A stretch of DNA of 64,000 bases from Planotetraspora thailandica (lineage in GTDB: Bacteria > Actinomycetota > Actinomycetes > Streptosporangiales > Streptosporangiaceae): contig NZ_BOOR01000006.1 in the NCBI RefSeq assembly GCF_016863335.1, positions 159,228 through 223,227 of the forward strand, written 5' to 3'. The notes beneath the pieces are model-generated. The model was given only the letters and a program-made list of their open reading frames with translations, did not search any database and was not told the origin of the DNA. Made by a program: the position numbers and the translations under genes. Shown piece by piece: positions 8,149 through 17,714 of the stretch. Positions within the stretch are counted from its first letter, which is position 1. The number at the start of each line of letters is the position of its first letter.

Positions 8149-9000
8149 ATGCTGTCTGCCCGGTTACGCACCGCGGCCACTGCCGTCCTCCTCCTGGTGC
8201 TGGCGATCGCGGGCACCGCCCTCACCCCAGCAGGCGCCTCGGCCGCGTCCATCCCGATCGGCCAGAACATGACCGGTACGGCGACCTACTACAACGACTC
8301 CGGATACGGGGCGTGTGGCTCCTCCATCAACGCCGCGACGCAAAGCCTGGTGGCGGTCTCGTATCAGTGGTGGACCACGGCCAACCCGAACAACGACCCC
8401 TTGTGCAGCGGCATCTCCGTCCAGGTGACCTACAACGGCAAGACGATCACCGTGCCCGTCAAGGACCAGTGCCCGTCGTGCGACGCGACGCACATCGACC
8501 TCAGCCAGGCGGCGTTCGCGCAGTTCGCCTCGACCGACCCCGCGACGACCCCCGGTGTGCTCAACGTGACCTGGAAGTTCGTGAGCTCCGGCGGCGGCGG
8601 AACCCCGCCCACCGGGAGGACGGGACAGATCACCGGCCTCGCCGGCAAGTGCATCGGCGCGGCCGGTGGCACCACCACGAACGGCACGGCGATCGACCTG
8701 TACTCCTGCGTCGGCTCGGCGACCCAGCAGTGGACGCTGCCGGGTGACGGAACGATTCGGACCGCGGGCAAGTGCATGGACGTCGCCGGGGCCGGCACCA
8801 CGAACGGCACCGCGGTTCAGCTGTACGACTGCAACGGCACCGCCGCGCAGCAGTGGGTCTACACCAGCGGCCGCGATCTGGTGAACCCGCGCGCGAACAA
8901 GTGCCTGGACCTGACCGGCAACTCCTCCGCGGACTTCACCAAGGTGCAGATCTGGACCTGCACCGGTGGAGCCAACCAGAAGTGGACCATCCCGGCCTGA
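8149..9000 (+). CDS. Secreted expansin/RlpA-like protein with C-terminal ricin-type lectin domain
   Basis: A 283-aa exported protein. Residues 1-33 are a signal peptide ending ASA. Residues about 35-145 form a double-psi beta-barrel: GTATYYNDSGYGACGSS at the start, then VKDQCPSCDATHIDLSQAAF, with the conserved Asp of the expansin/barwin/RlpA pocket in HIDLS. After a GGGGTPP linker, residues about 155-283 form a ricin-B/CBM13 trefoil with three QxW units (QQW, QQW, QKW). It probably binds or loosens polysaccharide outside the cell, cellulose or peptidoglycan, without hydrolysis. The ATG at 8149 follows AAGGAG; an upstream in-frame ATG at 8071 has no signal for use. Confidence 0.87.
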   Translation: MLSARLRTAATAVLLLVLAIAGTALTPAGASAASIPIGQNMTGTATYYNDSGYGACGSSINAATQSLVAVSYQWWTTANPNNDPLCSGISVQVTYNGKTITVPVKDQCPSCDATHIDLSQAAFAQFASTDPATTPGVLNVTWKFVSSGGGGTPPTGRTGQITGLAGKCIGAAGGTTTNGTAIDLYSCVGSATQQWTLPGDGTIRTAGKCMDVAGAGTTNGTAVQLYDCNGTAAQQWVYTSGRDLVNPRANKCLDLTGNSSADFTKVQIWTCTGGANQKWTIPA

Positions 9001-9015
9001 GGAATCAGCCGGCTC

Positions 9016-9057
9016 CCACGAAGGCCCAGGTCATGCTTTCGGCCTGGGCCTTCGTGG
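9016..9057. terminator. Bidirectional hairpin terminator
   Basis: A perfect 15-bp inverted repeat (CCACGAAGGCCCAGG / CCTGGGCCTTCGTGG, 12-base loop) sits between the convergent stops at 9000 and 9060. Confidence 0.8.
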
Positions 9058-9059
9058 AC

Positions 9060-9863
9060 TCAGGCTTTCCTGCCGACGCCCCCGTACAGCCATCTCGTGG
9101 GCTCGGGGGCCAGGTCGTCGGGGGCAGGGTGCCAGGTGTCGATGGTGACGAGACCGGGGTCGACGAGGTCGAACCCGTCAAAGAAGCGGGCGACCTCGCC
9201 GTGCTCCCGGAAGTAGATCGGAGTCGGCGTGGATGCGTAGACAGTCTCGATCTGGGCGACCGCGTCCGCCGAATGGCCGTCGCCTGTGACGTGCGTCGCC
9301 GCTATGTAACTGCCGGACGGCAGGGCGTCGCGCAGGTGGTCCATGACCGGCGCCCGTTCCTCCGTGGTGAGGAAGTGCACCATGGCGATCATCAGGACGC
9401 CGACCGGCTCGTTGAAATCGATGAGCTTGGCCGTTTCCGGATGTTCGAGGACTTCGGCCGGGCGCCGCATGTCGGCGGAGGCCACGGCGGTGTTGTCGTC
9501 GGTCGCCAGAATCGCGCGGCCGTGCACCAGCACGACCGGGTCGTTGTCGACGTAGACCACACGGGCGTCCGGGGTGATCTCCTGAGCGATCTCGTGTGTG
9601 TTGCCCGCGGTGGGCAGGCCCGAGCCGATGTCGATGAATTGGCGGATGCCCTGCCGGGTCATGTACCGCACCGCGCGACGCAGGAACGCGCGGTTCTCCT
9701 GCGCCAACTGGCGGATCTCCGGCATCGCCTCCTCGACCCGCCGCACGGCGGCGCGATCGATCTCGAAGTTGTCCTTTCCCCCGAGGTAGTAGTCGTACAT
9801 CCGGGCGACACTCGGCCTGGTCATGTCGATGCCCCGCGGTTCGCCACCGCCCTGATCCACCAT
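9060..9863 (-). CDS. SAM-dependent methyltransferase, PF04672 (DUF574) family
   Basis: A 267-aa member of an actinomycete-specific methyltransferase family. Diagnostic stretches are PSVARMYDYYLGGKDNFEID at the N-terminus, FIDIGSGLPTAGNTHEIAQE as the SAM-binding glycine loop, and RVVYVDNDPVVLVHGRAIL with the acidic residue contacting the ribose. The start at 9863 follows GGAGG. Family members often occur in many copies in one genome and their substrates are mostly unknown, so no specific reaction is assigned. It is a single gene converging on the expansin-like gene. Confidence 0.9.
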   Translation of the reverse strand: MVDQGGGEPRGIDMTRPSVARMYDYYLGGKDNFEIDRAAVRRVEEAMPEIRQLAQENRAFLRRAVRYMTRQGIRQFIDIGSGLPTAGNTHEIAQEITPDARVVYVDNDPVVLVHGRAILATDDNTAVASADMRRPAEVLEHPETAKLIDFNEPVGVLMIAMVHFLTTEERAPVMDHLRDALPSGSYIAATHVTGDGHSADAVAQIETVYASTPTPIYFREHGEVARFFDGFDLVDPGLVTIDTWHPAPDDLAPEPTRWLYGGVGRKA

Positions 9864-9958
9864 GAATCGGCCTCCATTCGAGATCATCTGATGATCAAGT
9901 TAGCGCAAACGGCGGCCGTCGGCCTGTCGCCGCCTCCTGGCCGGCTTGGGCGGCGGTC

Positions 9959-10930
9959 TTACTTGAAGCTCCACTTCTGGTTGTCGGTGCCCACGCACGA
10001 CCACAGCTGCAGACGGGCCCCGTTCGCCGTGTTGTGGTCGACGACGTCCACGCACTTGTCGGCCGCCGTGTTCACCAGGTCGTGCCGGGAATTGAGCACG
10101 AACCTCTGCGCGGCGCCGCCGTTGCAGGCGCCCAGCCGGATGACGGAGCCGTTGGCGCTCGAGCCGCCGGCCACCTCCATGCAAAAGCCGACAGAGCGAA
10201 CTGTGCCGTCCGACCGGAAGTCCCACTTCTGCCAGTCGGCTCCGGTGCAGCTCCAGATCTGCAGGGGGGTGCCGGCGGCGGCCCTCTTGTCGGTCACGTC
10301 GATGCACCGGCCGGAGTCGTGGCTGAAGACCATGCGGCCAGGTGCGGGCGCGGGGGGAGGCGGTGGGGGCTTGACCGCCTGCTGCTGAGTGGTGTTCCGC
10401 ACCGGTGTCGTGGTCGTCGCGGGGGTGGGCTGCGTCTGCGGTGAGGAAGCCGGGTTCGCCGGCGCGTTGCCGCCCGTCGATCCGGCTGACGCGTTGCCGC
10501 CCGTCGATCCGCCCGTCGATCCGGGCGGCGCGTTTCCTGTTTGCCCGGCGGGCGGGGGCGCGATCTTCACCGCCGGCGCGGCGGGTTGGTGGCCTCCGGC
10601 CGAGACGGTCACGGTGACGGTCGGCGTGGGGGCGGGAACGCGGGTGCCGGGCGTGACCGGCCCGTCAGCGGGCGCCGGAAGGTCGGCGGCCGACTGCGCC
10701 AGCGCCGGTTGCGGGGAGCCGGAGCTCCCCCACACTCCGAAGAGCCCGGCTGTCGCATCGGAGGCGATGGCGGCGGTGAGCACACCGGCGAATACGACAG
10801 TGGCCCACACCCGCCTGCCGGGCAGCCATCCGCGCGGCGGGACCGGAGGGCGGCGGGCGAAGGTCTCGGCGAAACGTCCGGAAGTCCGGGGCTCGGCGGG
10901 TGAATCGGGATGCTCAAGAGACGGCGGCAC
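9959..10930 (-). CDS. Membrane-anchored ricin B-type lectin protein
   Basis: 323 aa with a GTG start preceded by GGAG. One hydrophobic segment at about residues 38-62 follows a positively charged N-terminal tail, suggesting a type II anchor. Residues about 75-200 are a low-complexity Pro/Thr/Gly wall-spanning linker that includes repeated GSTGG units and PPPPPP. Residues about 200-323 form a ricin trefoil with cysteine pairs and QKW/QRF/QKW repeats. It probably displays a sugar-binding domain at the cell surface. No catalytic domain is present. It is divergent from the sigma-factor gene at 11190 across a 259-bp region that contains an AT-rich patch at about 11040-11080. Confidence 0.82.
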   Translation of the reverse strand: MPPSLEHPDSPAEPRTSGRFAETFARRPPVPPRGWLPGRRVWATVVFAGVLTAAIASDATAGLFGVWGSSGSPQPALAQSAADLPAPADGPVTPGTRVPAPTPTVTVTVSAGGHQPAAPAVKIAPPPAGQTGNAPPGSTGGSTGGNASAGSTGGNAPANPASSPQTQPTPATTTTPVRNTTQQQAVKPPPPPPAPAPGRMVFSHDSGRCIDVTDKRAAAGTPLQIWSCTGADWQKWDFRSDGTVRSVGFCMEVAGGSSANGSVIRLGACNGGAAQRFVLNSRHDLVNTAADKCVDVVDHNTANGARLQLWSCVGTDNQKWSFK

Positions 10931-11189
10931 ACGATCTCCAGAAGGAATGGGAGGCCCGGCAACGATGGCCGCCCATCGCTACGTCTTGGTGAACACCGAT
11001 GGCACACCGGATTAATGACGGCCGTCTTCACGTCGGCTCAAATTCGCTTGCATACATTAGAAAAATGTTCATTTTGCCGTGGGTTGGCGGCTGATCATCC
11101 AGCCCTACCATGATCGGCGGAAACGGCTGTGACGCAGCACACAGAGCCCTACTCCATCACGAATGCCCCCAAAGAGAATGGTGTAGCGG

Positions 11190-11750
11190 GTGAGCGGCAT
11201 GACAGGGGACAGACCCCAGCCGTCAGGCGTCACGACCACCTCGTCCGCAGCGTCCTCGTGGACCGACATCCTTGTGGCGGAGCGTGAACGCCTTCACCGT
11301 TTCGTCACGAGCCTGGCCGGACACGACCCGTACCACGTGGAAGACGTGGTGCAGGAGACCCTCCTTCGGGCCTGGCAACTGCGCGACAGGCTCGACTGGC
11401 GCGAGCGTCCCATTCGGATGTGGCTGTTCAGAGTGGCACGCAACCTCGTCGTCGACGGCTGGCGCAAGGATCGGGCCACACCGATCGGCATCTCCGCCGC
11501 CGACTTCCCCGAACCCCTGACCGTGGCGGATCCGGCGGCGCAGACGGTGGACCGGCACATGCTGGTCGACGCGCTGCGCGGTCTGGCGCCCGTCCACCGG
11601 GAGGTCGTCGTCCATGTGCACATGCTCGGGACGGCGGGCGCGGAGGTGGCACGGCTGCTCGGCGTCCCCCGGGGAACGGTGAAGTCGCGCAGCCATCACG
11701 GACTGCGGTTGCTGCGGCGGCACATCGAGGGGCGGCAGGTCGCAGCATGA
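11190..11750 (+). CDS. ECF-type RNA polymerase sigma factor at the head of a type VII-like operon
   Basis: A 186-aa group IV sigma factor with only regions 2 and 4. Region 2 contains YHVEDVVQETLLRAWQLRDR and MWLFRVARNLVVDGWR. Region 4 contains LRGLAPVHREVVVHVHMLGT and the helix-turn-helix AEVARLLGVPRGTVKSRSHH. GTG at 11190 and ATG at 11199 are both possible starts and no strong ribosome-binding site decides. Its stop overlaps the start of the next gene (ATGA), which ties it to a one-helix membrane protein and, 90 bp later, to the EssC-type ATPase gene. A role in switching on the secretion locus, with the membrane protein as anti-sigma, is inference. Confidence 0.88.
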   Translation: MSGMTGDRPQPSGVTTTSSAASSWTDILVAERERLHRFVTSLAGHDPYHVEDVVQETLLRAWQLRDRLDWRERPIRMWLFRVARNLVVDGWRKDRATPIGISAADFPEPLTVADPAAQTVDRHMLVDALRGLAPVHREVVVHVHMLGTAGAEVARLLGVPRGTVKSRSHHGLRLLRRHIEGRQVAA

Positions 11751-12889
11751 ACACGGGACCACGGATCCTGGCCGCGCTCGCGGCACCCGCTCAGGGGCGG
11801 GATCTCACCGTCGTGCTCGGCGTGGCCGGAGGGCTGCTCCTGCTCGCGGTCCTCGTGCATCTCATCGTCGGCCGCCTCGGGGGCTGGCGTGCCGTACGCC
11901 GCCGAGTCCGCAGGGAGGTGGCGCTGACGGTCACGGCGTTCACCGCCCCCTTCCGCGCCCGGGTCCGGTATCGACGCCGCCTGCGGCTGCTTGTCAGGCT
12001 CCTGGGGCAGCCCGCCGGATGGGCCGACGCCGAACGCGCGATGCTGAACGCCGCCCGCACCGGGATCCGGCCGTACGCCGCGCTACTCGGCCCTGACCGG
12101 GTCGGCGTGATGATCGCTTCCGGTCCGGGTGATCCGCCGCAGCCTCCCGATCCGTGGGTCGCGGACTCCGCCGACCCCAGGTTGTGGTGGATCGACCGTG
12201 CCCGCGTCTCCGCGCCCGCGCATACCGGTGGCACGGCGCCACTCCTCGTCGCGGTGGGCACGGACGGCGACAACGCCGTGCTGCTGGACCTGATGCCGGA
12301 TCCGCCCGTCATCGCGATCGGCGGCGATCCCCGTATGGCCCGGCCGGTTCTGCAGACGATCGCGGCGCAGGTGGACGCCCGCCTCCCCGAGGGCGCGGTG
12401 ACCGTCGCCGGCGACGTGCACCCGCGTCATCCCGGGCCGGACGCGTCCGACGCCCTCGCCGCGGCGGCCCGCCATGCGGCATCGGGGTCGCCCTCCTTCG
12501 CCGTCTGCGGGGCCGCGCCGGTAGGCGTGCCGGTTCCCCGCGGCGTACGGCTCATCACCGCGGGCGTCGCCCGTGGCCGGGCCTGGCTGCTCACCGCCGA
12601 CAGGTCCGGGACCATGCTCGTCCACGGCTCGCCTCTGCAGGTGGACATCCTTCCTCTGCCCGCCGCCATGGCGCGCGTCATCGGCACCCTTCCCGCTTAC
12701 GAGACTGCTTACGAGGGCCTGCCGCAGTCGGTGGCGGCCGACCTCGTGGCACCGCCGCCTGCGGACCCGCCGGCCCGCTCCGCCGTGAACGGAAGCCGGT
12801 CCGGCGTCTCCTCGGCGGTGGACGACTTCACAGAACCGGAGCGGCAGTCCGGCGGCGTCGGCGGTGTGTCCGCCGGCCGAACCGTCTGA
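11747..12889 (+). CDS. Single-pass membrane protein of unknown function, coupled to ECF sigma gene
   Basis: 380 aa, not recognised as a named family. A hydrophobic helix at about residues 20-42 (DLTVVLGVAGGLLLLAVLVH) is followed by an Arg-rich cytoplasmic-type stretch and then a soluble domain with PLLVAVGTDGDNAVLLDLMP and ILPLPAAMARVIGTLPAYE. The C-terminus (from about 345) is disordered. The start at 11747 overlaps the sigma-factor stop by four bases, the arrangement often seen for sigma/anti-sigma pairs, but no zinc-containing anti-sigma motif or typical ASD was seen. Its place before an EssC-type gene makes a secretion-apparatus component equally possible. Confidence 0.7.
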   Translation: MNTGPRILAALAAPAQGRDLTVVLGVAGGLLLLAVLVHLIVGRLGGWRAVRRRVRREVALTVTAFTAPFRARVRYRRRLRLLVRLLGQPAGWADAERAMLNAARTGIRPYAALLGPDRVGVMIASGPGDPPQPPDPWVADSADPRLWWIDRARVSAPAHTGGTAPLLVAVGTDGDNAVLLDLMPDPPVIAIGGDPRMARPVLQTIAAQVDARLPEGAVTVAGDVHPRHPGPDASDALAAAARHAASGSPSFAVCGAAPVGVPVPRGVRLITAGVARGRAWLLTADRSGTMLVHGSPLQVDILPLPAAMARVIGTLPAYETAYEGLPQSVAADLVAPPPADPPARSAVNGSRSGVSSAVDDFTEPERQSGGVGGVSAGRTV

Positions 12890-12979
12890 CCCGAATCCAC
12901 TGACCTGAAGCCACTGACCCCGACGCGTCCCACCGCGTCACGGTCACGCGGCATGCTGAGCACATCCTGGAGAGATCAG

Positions 12980-15900
12980 GTGAAACTCACCCTAACCACC
13001 GTCGACAGCGCGGACGGGCGTCGCCGCGACCACCTTTTGTCGCTGCCGCCCCAGGCCACCGTCGCCGATGTCGCCGACGCCGTCGACCGGCGATCGGAGG
13101 GCCACGAGCAGGGCCGTAAGGGCCCGGGATCGGCCGCGACGGCGGGCTCGCCGGGAACGCAAGACGCCTCGGGTGGTCCCGACGTCGAGCGGCTGACCGA
13201 CCACACGGTCGCTCCGCGCACGGTCTACCTGGACGGCCGGCCGCTCGACCCGGCGACGCCGATCTCGCAGGCCGGCATCAGGGAAGGGGCCGTCCTCGGG
13301 CTCGGCGCGCCCTCGAAGGAGCCAGACCACGTCCAGGTCGGTGAGCCTTCAGAGGCGACCGCGGTGCTGGCCGAGGTGTACCTGGTGGCCGGTCCCGGAG
13401 CGGGACTGACCTGGCGACTCGGGCAGGGCAGCCATGAGATCGGTTCCGATCCGCTGTGCGCCATCCGCCTGCCCGGCGGCGACGTGCCTGAGCGCGGCCT
13501 TTGGGTGACCGTCAACCCCGACGGCTCGGCCTATTGGCATCACACGGGGTCCACCACTGGGCCCACCACGGTGGCCGTGCGGATGCGGGCGGTGTCGCCT
13601 CCCGCGGACGACGACGTCACCGCCGCGATGAGACGGCACCTGCCCGCCGACCCGGCCGGCGCCGACACGGTCCTCACCCAGGGCGAAGACCGTCCCGTGC
13701 CGCCCGGCGCCACCGCCTGGACCCCCGACGACGACCTCGCCGCCGGGGACGCACTGCTGCGGCTGTCGCTCCAGGCCGAGCCGGGCGCCGCGGTGACCCC
13801 TTCCGCCGACGGCGTCGGCGTGGACTACAACCGGCCTCCGCGCATCGCGCCGCACCTCGACGCCGAACGTATCCGCCTGCCCGGCCCGCCCACACCGCCG
13901 GGCCGGCGTCCCTTCCCCCTCCTGCTGATGCTCTCCCCGGCTCTGCTCGGGCTGGTGCTGGTGGGCCTGCTGGGCTCGTACTACTACCTGGTGTTCACCG
14001 TCCTCAGCCCGATGATGGCGCTGTTCAACTGGATCAGCGGCCGCCGCGGCAACCGCAGGCAGCACCTGGAACAGGTCCGCCGCTACCGTGAACGGCGATG
14101 GCTGCTCGAACGCGAGATCCACGACGCGGTGGTGCGGGAACGCCGGGTTCGGGGGATCGTCGGGCCCGACCCCGCGACGGCGGCTCTGATCGCCTGCGGC
14201 CCCGGCGTCCGGTTGTGGGAGCGACGCCGCCGGGATCCCGACCACCTGATCCTGCGCCTGGGCACCGTGGACCAGCCGTCGGTCAAGGAGATCGACGACG
14301 CGGCCCGCGACGAGAACCACCGTGTCGTGCGCTGGAACCTCGAGGACGTGCCGATCGGCGTGGAGATCGCCGACCACGGCGTGGTGGGTGTGGCAGGCGC
14401 GGGTGAGCCGACGCAGGCGCTGGCCCGCTGGCTGGTGGTCCAGGCCGCGGTCCTGCACAGTCCGCGTGACCTGCGCATCGTCATCCTCACCGAACCGGAG
14501 CGGGCGGCCGGGTGGGAATGGGTTCGCTGGCTGCCCCATCTGAGGCCCGCGAATCCGAGCGGTCCGGTCGTGTCGGTCGGCAACGACCCGGAGTCCGTCG
14601 CCAACCGGATCTCCGAGCTGGTCGCGCAGGTCCAGGCACGGCAGCGTGCGCTCGGCTCGTCGATGGGCAAGGCCATGTTCACCGAGCCCGACGTGCTGGT
14701 CATCGCCGACGGCGCGCGCCGGCTCCGCGACGTCCCCGGCATGGTGCAGATCCTGACCGACGGTCCGCGAGTGCGGATCTTCAGCGTGTGCCTCGACGAG
14801 CAGGAGCGGCTGCTCCCCGAGGAGTGCAGCACGGTCGTGCTTGCCTCCGCCGGCCACGTCACCGTGCGCCGCACGGGCGCGCCGGACATCCGCGAGGTGC
14901 GGCCCGATCTCGTGGCGGCCCCGTGGTGCGAGCAGGTGGCCAGGGCCATGGCGCCGATCCGCGACGTCAGCCCGGACCATGACGGCGGACTCCCCCAGGA
15001 GGTGCGCCTGCTCGACCTGCTCGATCTGGAGCCGCCGAAGGCGGAGACCCTGCTCGAACGGTGGGGCCGTCGGCCCGCGTCGACCCGGTTCGTCCTCGGT
15101 ACGGGATATGACGGGCCGGTGGCGCTCGACCTGGTCCGCGACGGTCCGCACGGTCTGGTGGCGGGCACGACGGGATCGGGCAAGTCGGAGCTGCTTCAGT
15201 CGTTCGTCGCCTCGCTCGCCGCCGTGAACCGTCCCGACGAGCTGACGTTCGTGCTGGTCGACTACAAGGGCGGCAGCGCCTTCCGCGAGTGCGCGGAACT
15301 GCCGCACACGCTCGGCATGGTCACCGACCTGGACGCCCATCTGGTGGAACGCGCGCTCGCCTCGCTCGGTGCGGAGCTGCGCAGGCGGGAGCAGTTGCTC
15401 GCCGACGTCGGCGCCAAGGACCACGTGGACTACCGCGCCAAGCGGGCGCTCGACCCCTCTCTGGCCCCGCTGCCGCGGCTCCTGCTCGTCATCGACGAGT
15501 TCGCCACCCTCGTGCGCGAGGTGCCGGACTTCGTCCCCGGCCTGATCGGCATCGCCCAGCGCGGGCGCTCGCTCGGCATCCACCTGATCCTCGCCACGCA
15601 GCGGCCGGCGGGAGCCGTCACGAGCGACATCCGTGCGAACACCAACCTGCGGATCGCGTTGCGCGTCACCGACGCCATCGAAAGCCAGGACGTCATCGAC
15701 ACCTCGGAGGCCGTGCACATCTCCCCGGGGACACCGGGAAGGGCCCTCGTCCGGACGGGTCCCAAGTCCGCCGTGCCGTTCCAGTCGGCCTGGGTGGGCG
15801 CCGAGCGCCCGACGAGCGAAGGAGAACGACCGCGGCCGGTGGCGCACCGGCCCGTGCGCGCGGCCGAGCTGTCCTGGAGCGGGCTGGGCCGTCCCGCCGC

Positions 15901-17641
15901 GCTGCCTGCCGCGGAGGAGGCCGCCCCCGCCGTCGCCGCCGCCCCGGCGCCCATCGACCTTCAGGCGCTGGTGGCCGCGGTTCGGGAGGCGGCGGACGGG
16001 CTGGACGATTACACCCCGCAGCCGAGCCCGTGGCTGCCCCCCTTGGACGAACACGTGTTGCTGGACGAGTTGCCCGAGATCGACCAGGAGGGCACCCGCG
16101 GCGGGGCCGTTCCGCCGCCGATCCCTTATGCGCTGGAGGACGTGCCGAAGCTCCAGCAGCGGAGGGTGGCCACCGTCGATTTCGCGGTCTTCGGCCATCT
16201 CTACGTGATCGGCGCCCCCCGCTCCGGCCGTACGCAACTGCTGCGCACGCTGGCCGGCTCGGCCGCTCGTACGGCAAGCAGCGCCGACGTGCACATCTAC
16301 GGAATCGACGCGGGCGGCGGCGGGCTGACCGCGCTGGAGGCGCTCCCGCACTGCGGCGCGGTGGTCTCCCGGCACGACGTCGAACGGCTGGACCGGCTGC
16401 TGCGCCGCCTCGTCGCGGAGCTGACGGAGCGGCAGGAGCGGTGCAGCGCGAACAACGCGGCCGACATCAACGAACTGCGGGGCATGCTGCCAAAGAAGGA
16501 CAGGCCCGCCCACATCCTGCTGCTGATCGACGGCTGGGACGCCCTGTCGGGCGTGCTGGACGAGCACGACAACGGCCGGCCGCTCGACCTGGTGACGAGG
16601 CTGCTGCGGGAGGGCGCCGCGATGGGCGTCCATGTCGTCGCGACCTCGGAGCGGTCCCTGCTGGGAGGCCGGCTGTCGGCGCACAACGACCACAAGCTGC
16701 TGCTGCGTCAGGGTGACCGGGCCGACTATCAGCTGGTCGGGCTCTCGTCCGGCAAGGTGCCGTCGAACGTGCCGGCCGGCCGCGGCTGGCACCTGCTCAG
16801 CCGTACGGAGACGCAGGTGGCGCTGCTCGCGCCCGGCGAGGGCGGGCAGGAGCAGGCGGAGGCGCTCCGGGAGATCGGCAGGCAGGCCGCACTCCGTGAC
16901 GCCACGGTGCCCGCGGAGCGGCGGCCCGCGCCGGTGGCGGCGCTGCCCCGGTCGGCGGAGTTCACCGAGGTGTACGAACGGGTCCCGGCGGGTGTGCGGC
17001 GGCCGATGTGGGGCCTCGTCGGGCTCGGCGGTGACGACGCCGGACCCGTCGGCGTGGACTTCACCGGTCCTGCCGCGGTCTTCGGCGTGTACGGCCCGCC
17101 TGGCTCCGGCCGCAGCACCGCGCTCGCCACGCTGTCGGTGTCGCTGCTGGCCGGCGGGACCTCGCTGGTGGTGCTGACCCCGCGTGAGTCGCCTCTGCGG
17201 GAGCTCCGCCGGCACGCCAACGCCCGGGTTCTCGATGATCCGGACCCGTCGGCGCAGGACGTCCAGGCAGCGCTCGCCGGCTTCGACGGGCCGAAGATAG
17301 TGGTGATCGACGACGCCGACCTGCTGGCGGCGCCCGAGTGCGACCGGGTGCTGAAGGAGATCGCGATCTCCGGGCGCGACCGCGGCGTGGGACTGGTGTA
17401 CGCCGGGCCGGCCGACGTGCTGCAGGTGGCCGTGGGCAGCTGGGTCTCGGCGGCCAAACGTGCCCGGAGAGGGCTGCTGCTCACACCCAAGTCCCTCCAG
17501 GAGGGGGACATGATCGGAGTGCGGCTGCCGATGCAGCTCATCCGGTCGTCCCTCCCCTCCGGGCGGGCCGTGATGACCGGGCCGGGCGGGGAGCCGAGGA
17601 TGGTTCAGCTGCCGCTCACGGTGCTGCGCACCGGCGAGTGA
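12980..17641 (+). CDS. EssC/EccC-type FtsK-SpoIIIE ATPase with N-terminal ubiquitin-like and FHA domains
   Basis: Motor ATPase of a type VII (ESX/WXG100) secretion system, 1553 aa. Residues about 1-110 resemble a YukD/ubiquitin-like fold ending VYLDGRPLDPATPISQAG. Residues about 130-190 form an FHA-like domain (WRLGQGSHEIGSDPLCAIRL). Two membrane helices lie at about 310-350. Three FtsK-type modules follow, with Walker A GTTGSGKSE at about 732, APRSGRTQ at about 1080 and PPGSGRST at about 1375; the first Walker B is LLLVIDEFATL. The second and third P-loops have Arg in place of Lys. GTG at 12980 follows GGAGAGA and is preferred over the ATG at 12953. Having FHA and all ATPase modules in one chain is the Bacillus/Staphylococcus EssC layout, not the split mycobacterial EccC layout. 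The gene converges on two small substrate-like genes. Confidence 0.92.
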   Translation: MKLTLTTVDSADGRRRDHLLSLPPQATVADVADAVDRRSEGHEQGRKGPGSAATAGSPGTQDASGGPDVERLTDHTVAPRTVYLDGRPLDPATPISQAGIREGAVLGLGAPSKEPDHVQVGEPSEATAVLAEVYLVAGPGAGLTWRLGQGSHEIGSDPLCAIRLPGGDVPERGLWVTVNPDGSAYWHHTGSTTGPTTVAVRMRAVSPPADDDVTAAMRRHLPADPAGADTVLTQGEDRPVPPGATAWTPDDDLAAGDALLRLSLQAEPGAAVTPSADGVGVDYNRPPRIAPHLDAERIRLPGPPTPPGRRPFPLLLMLSPALLGLVLVGLLGSYYYLVFTVLSPMMALFNWISGRRGNRRQHLEQVRRYRERRWLLEREIHDAVVRERRVRGIVGPDPATAALIACGPGVRLWERRRRDPDHLILRLGTVDQPSVKEIDDAARDENHRVVRWNLEDVPIGVEIADHGVVGVAGAGEPTQALARWLVVQAAVLHSPRDLRIVILTEPERAAGWEWVRWLPHLRPANPSGPVVSVGNDPESVANRISELVAQVQARQRALGSSMGKAMFTEPDVLVIADGARRLRDVPGMVQILTDGPRVRIFSVCLDEQERLLPEECSTVVLASAGHVTVRRTGAPDIREVRPDLVAAPWCEQVARAMAPIRDVSPDHDGGLPQEVRLLDLLDLEPPKAETLLERWGRRPASTRFVLGTGYDGPVALDLVRDGPHGLVAGTTGSGKSELLQSFVASLAAVNRPDELTFVLVDYKGGSAFRECAELPHTLGMVTDLDAHLVERALASLGAELRRREQLLADVGAKDHVDYRAKRALDPSLAPLPRLLLVIDEFATLVREVPDFVPGLIGIAQRGRSLGIHLILATQRPAGAVTSDIRANTNLRIALRVTDAIESQDVIDTSEAVHISPGTPGRALVRTGPKSAVPFQSAWVGAERPTSEGERPRPVAHRPVRAAELSWSGLGRPAALPAAEEAAPAVAAAPAPIDLQALVAAVREAADGLDDYTPQPSPWLPPLDEHVLLDELPEIDQEGTRGGAVPPPIPYALEDVPKLQQRRVATVDFAVFGHLYVIGAPRSGRTQLLRTLAGSAARTASSADVHIYGIDAGGGGLTALEALPHCGAVVSRHDVERLDRLLRRLVAELTERQERCSANNAADINELRGMLPKKDRPAHILLLIDGWDALSGVLDEHDNGRPLDLVTRLLREGAAMGVHVVATSERSLLGGRLSAHNDHKLLLRQGDRADYQLVGLSSGKVPSNVPAGRGWHLLSRTETQVALLAPGEGGQEQAEALREIGRQAALRDATVPAERRPAPVAALPRSAEFTEVYERVPAGVRRPMWGLVGLGGDDAGPVGVDFTGPAAVFGVYGPPGSGRSTALATLSVSLLAGGTSLVVLTPRESPLRELRRHANARVLDDPDPSAQDVQAALAGFDGPKIVVIDDADLLAAPECDRVLKEIAISGRDRGVGLVYAGPADVLQVAVGSWVSAAKRARRGLLLTPKSLQEGDMIGVRLPMQLIRSSLPSGRAVMTGPGGEPRMVQLPLTVLRTGE

Positions 17642-17714
17642 GACCGGCGAGTGAGACGGCGGCGGCCCGCGCCCGGGATCCCCGGTCGCGGGCCGCAGTG
17701 GTCCGACGCCTGCG

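Noticed and set aside
13349..17215. Very long open frame antisense to the EssC-type gene
   Set aside because: It has Arg/Gly/Gln-rich composition with no domain and mirrors the third-codon-position GC of the sense gene. Such antisense frames are normal in high-GC DNA.
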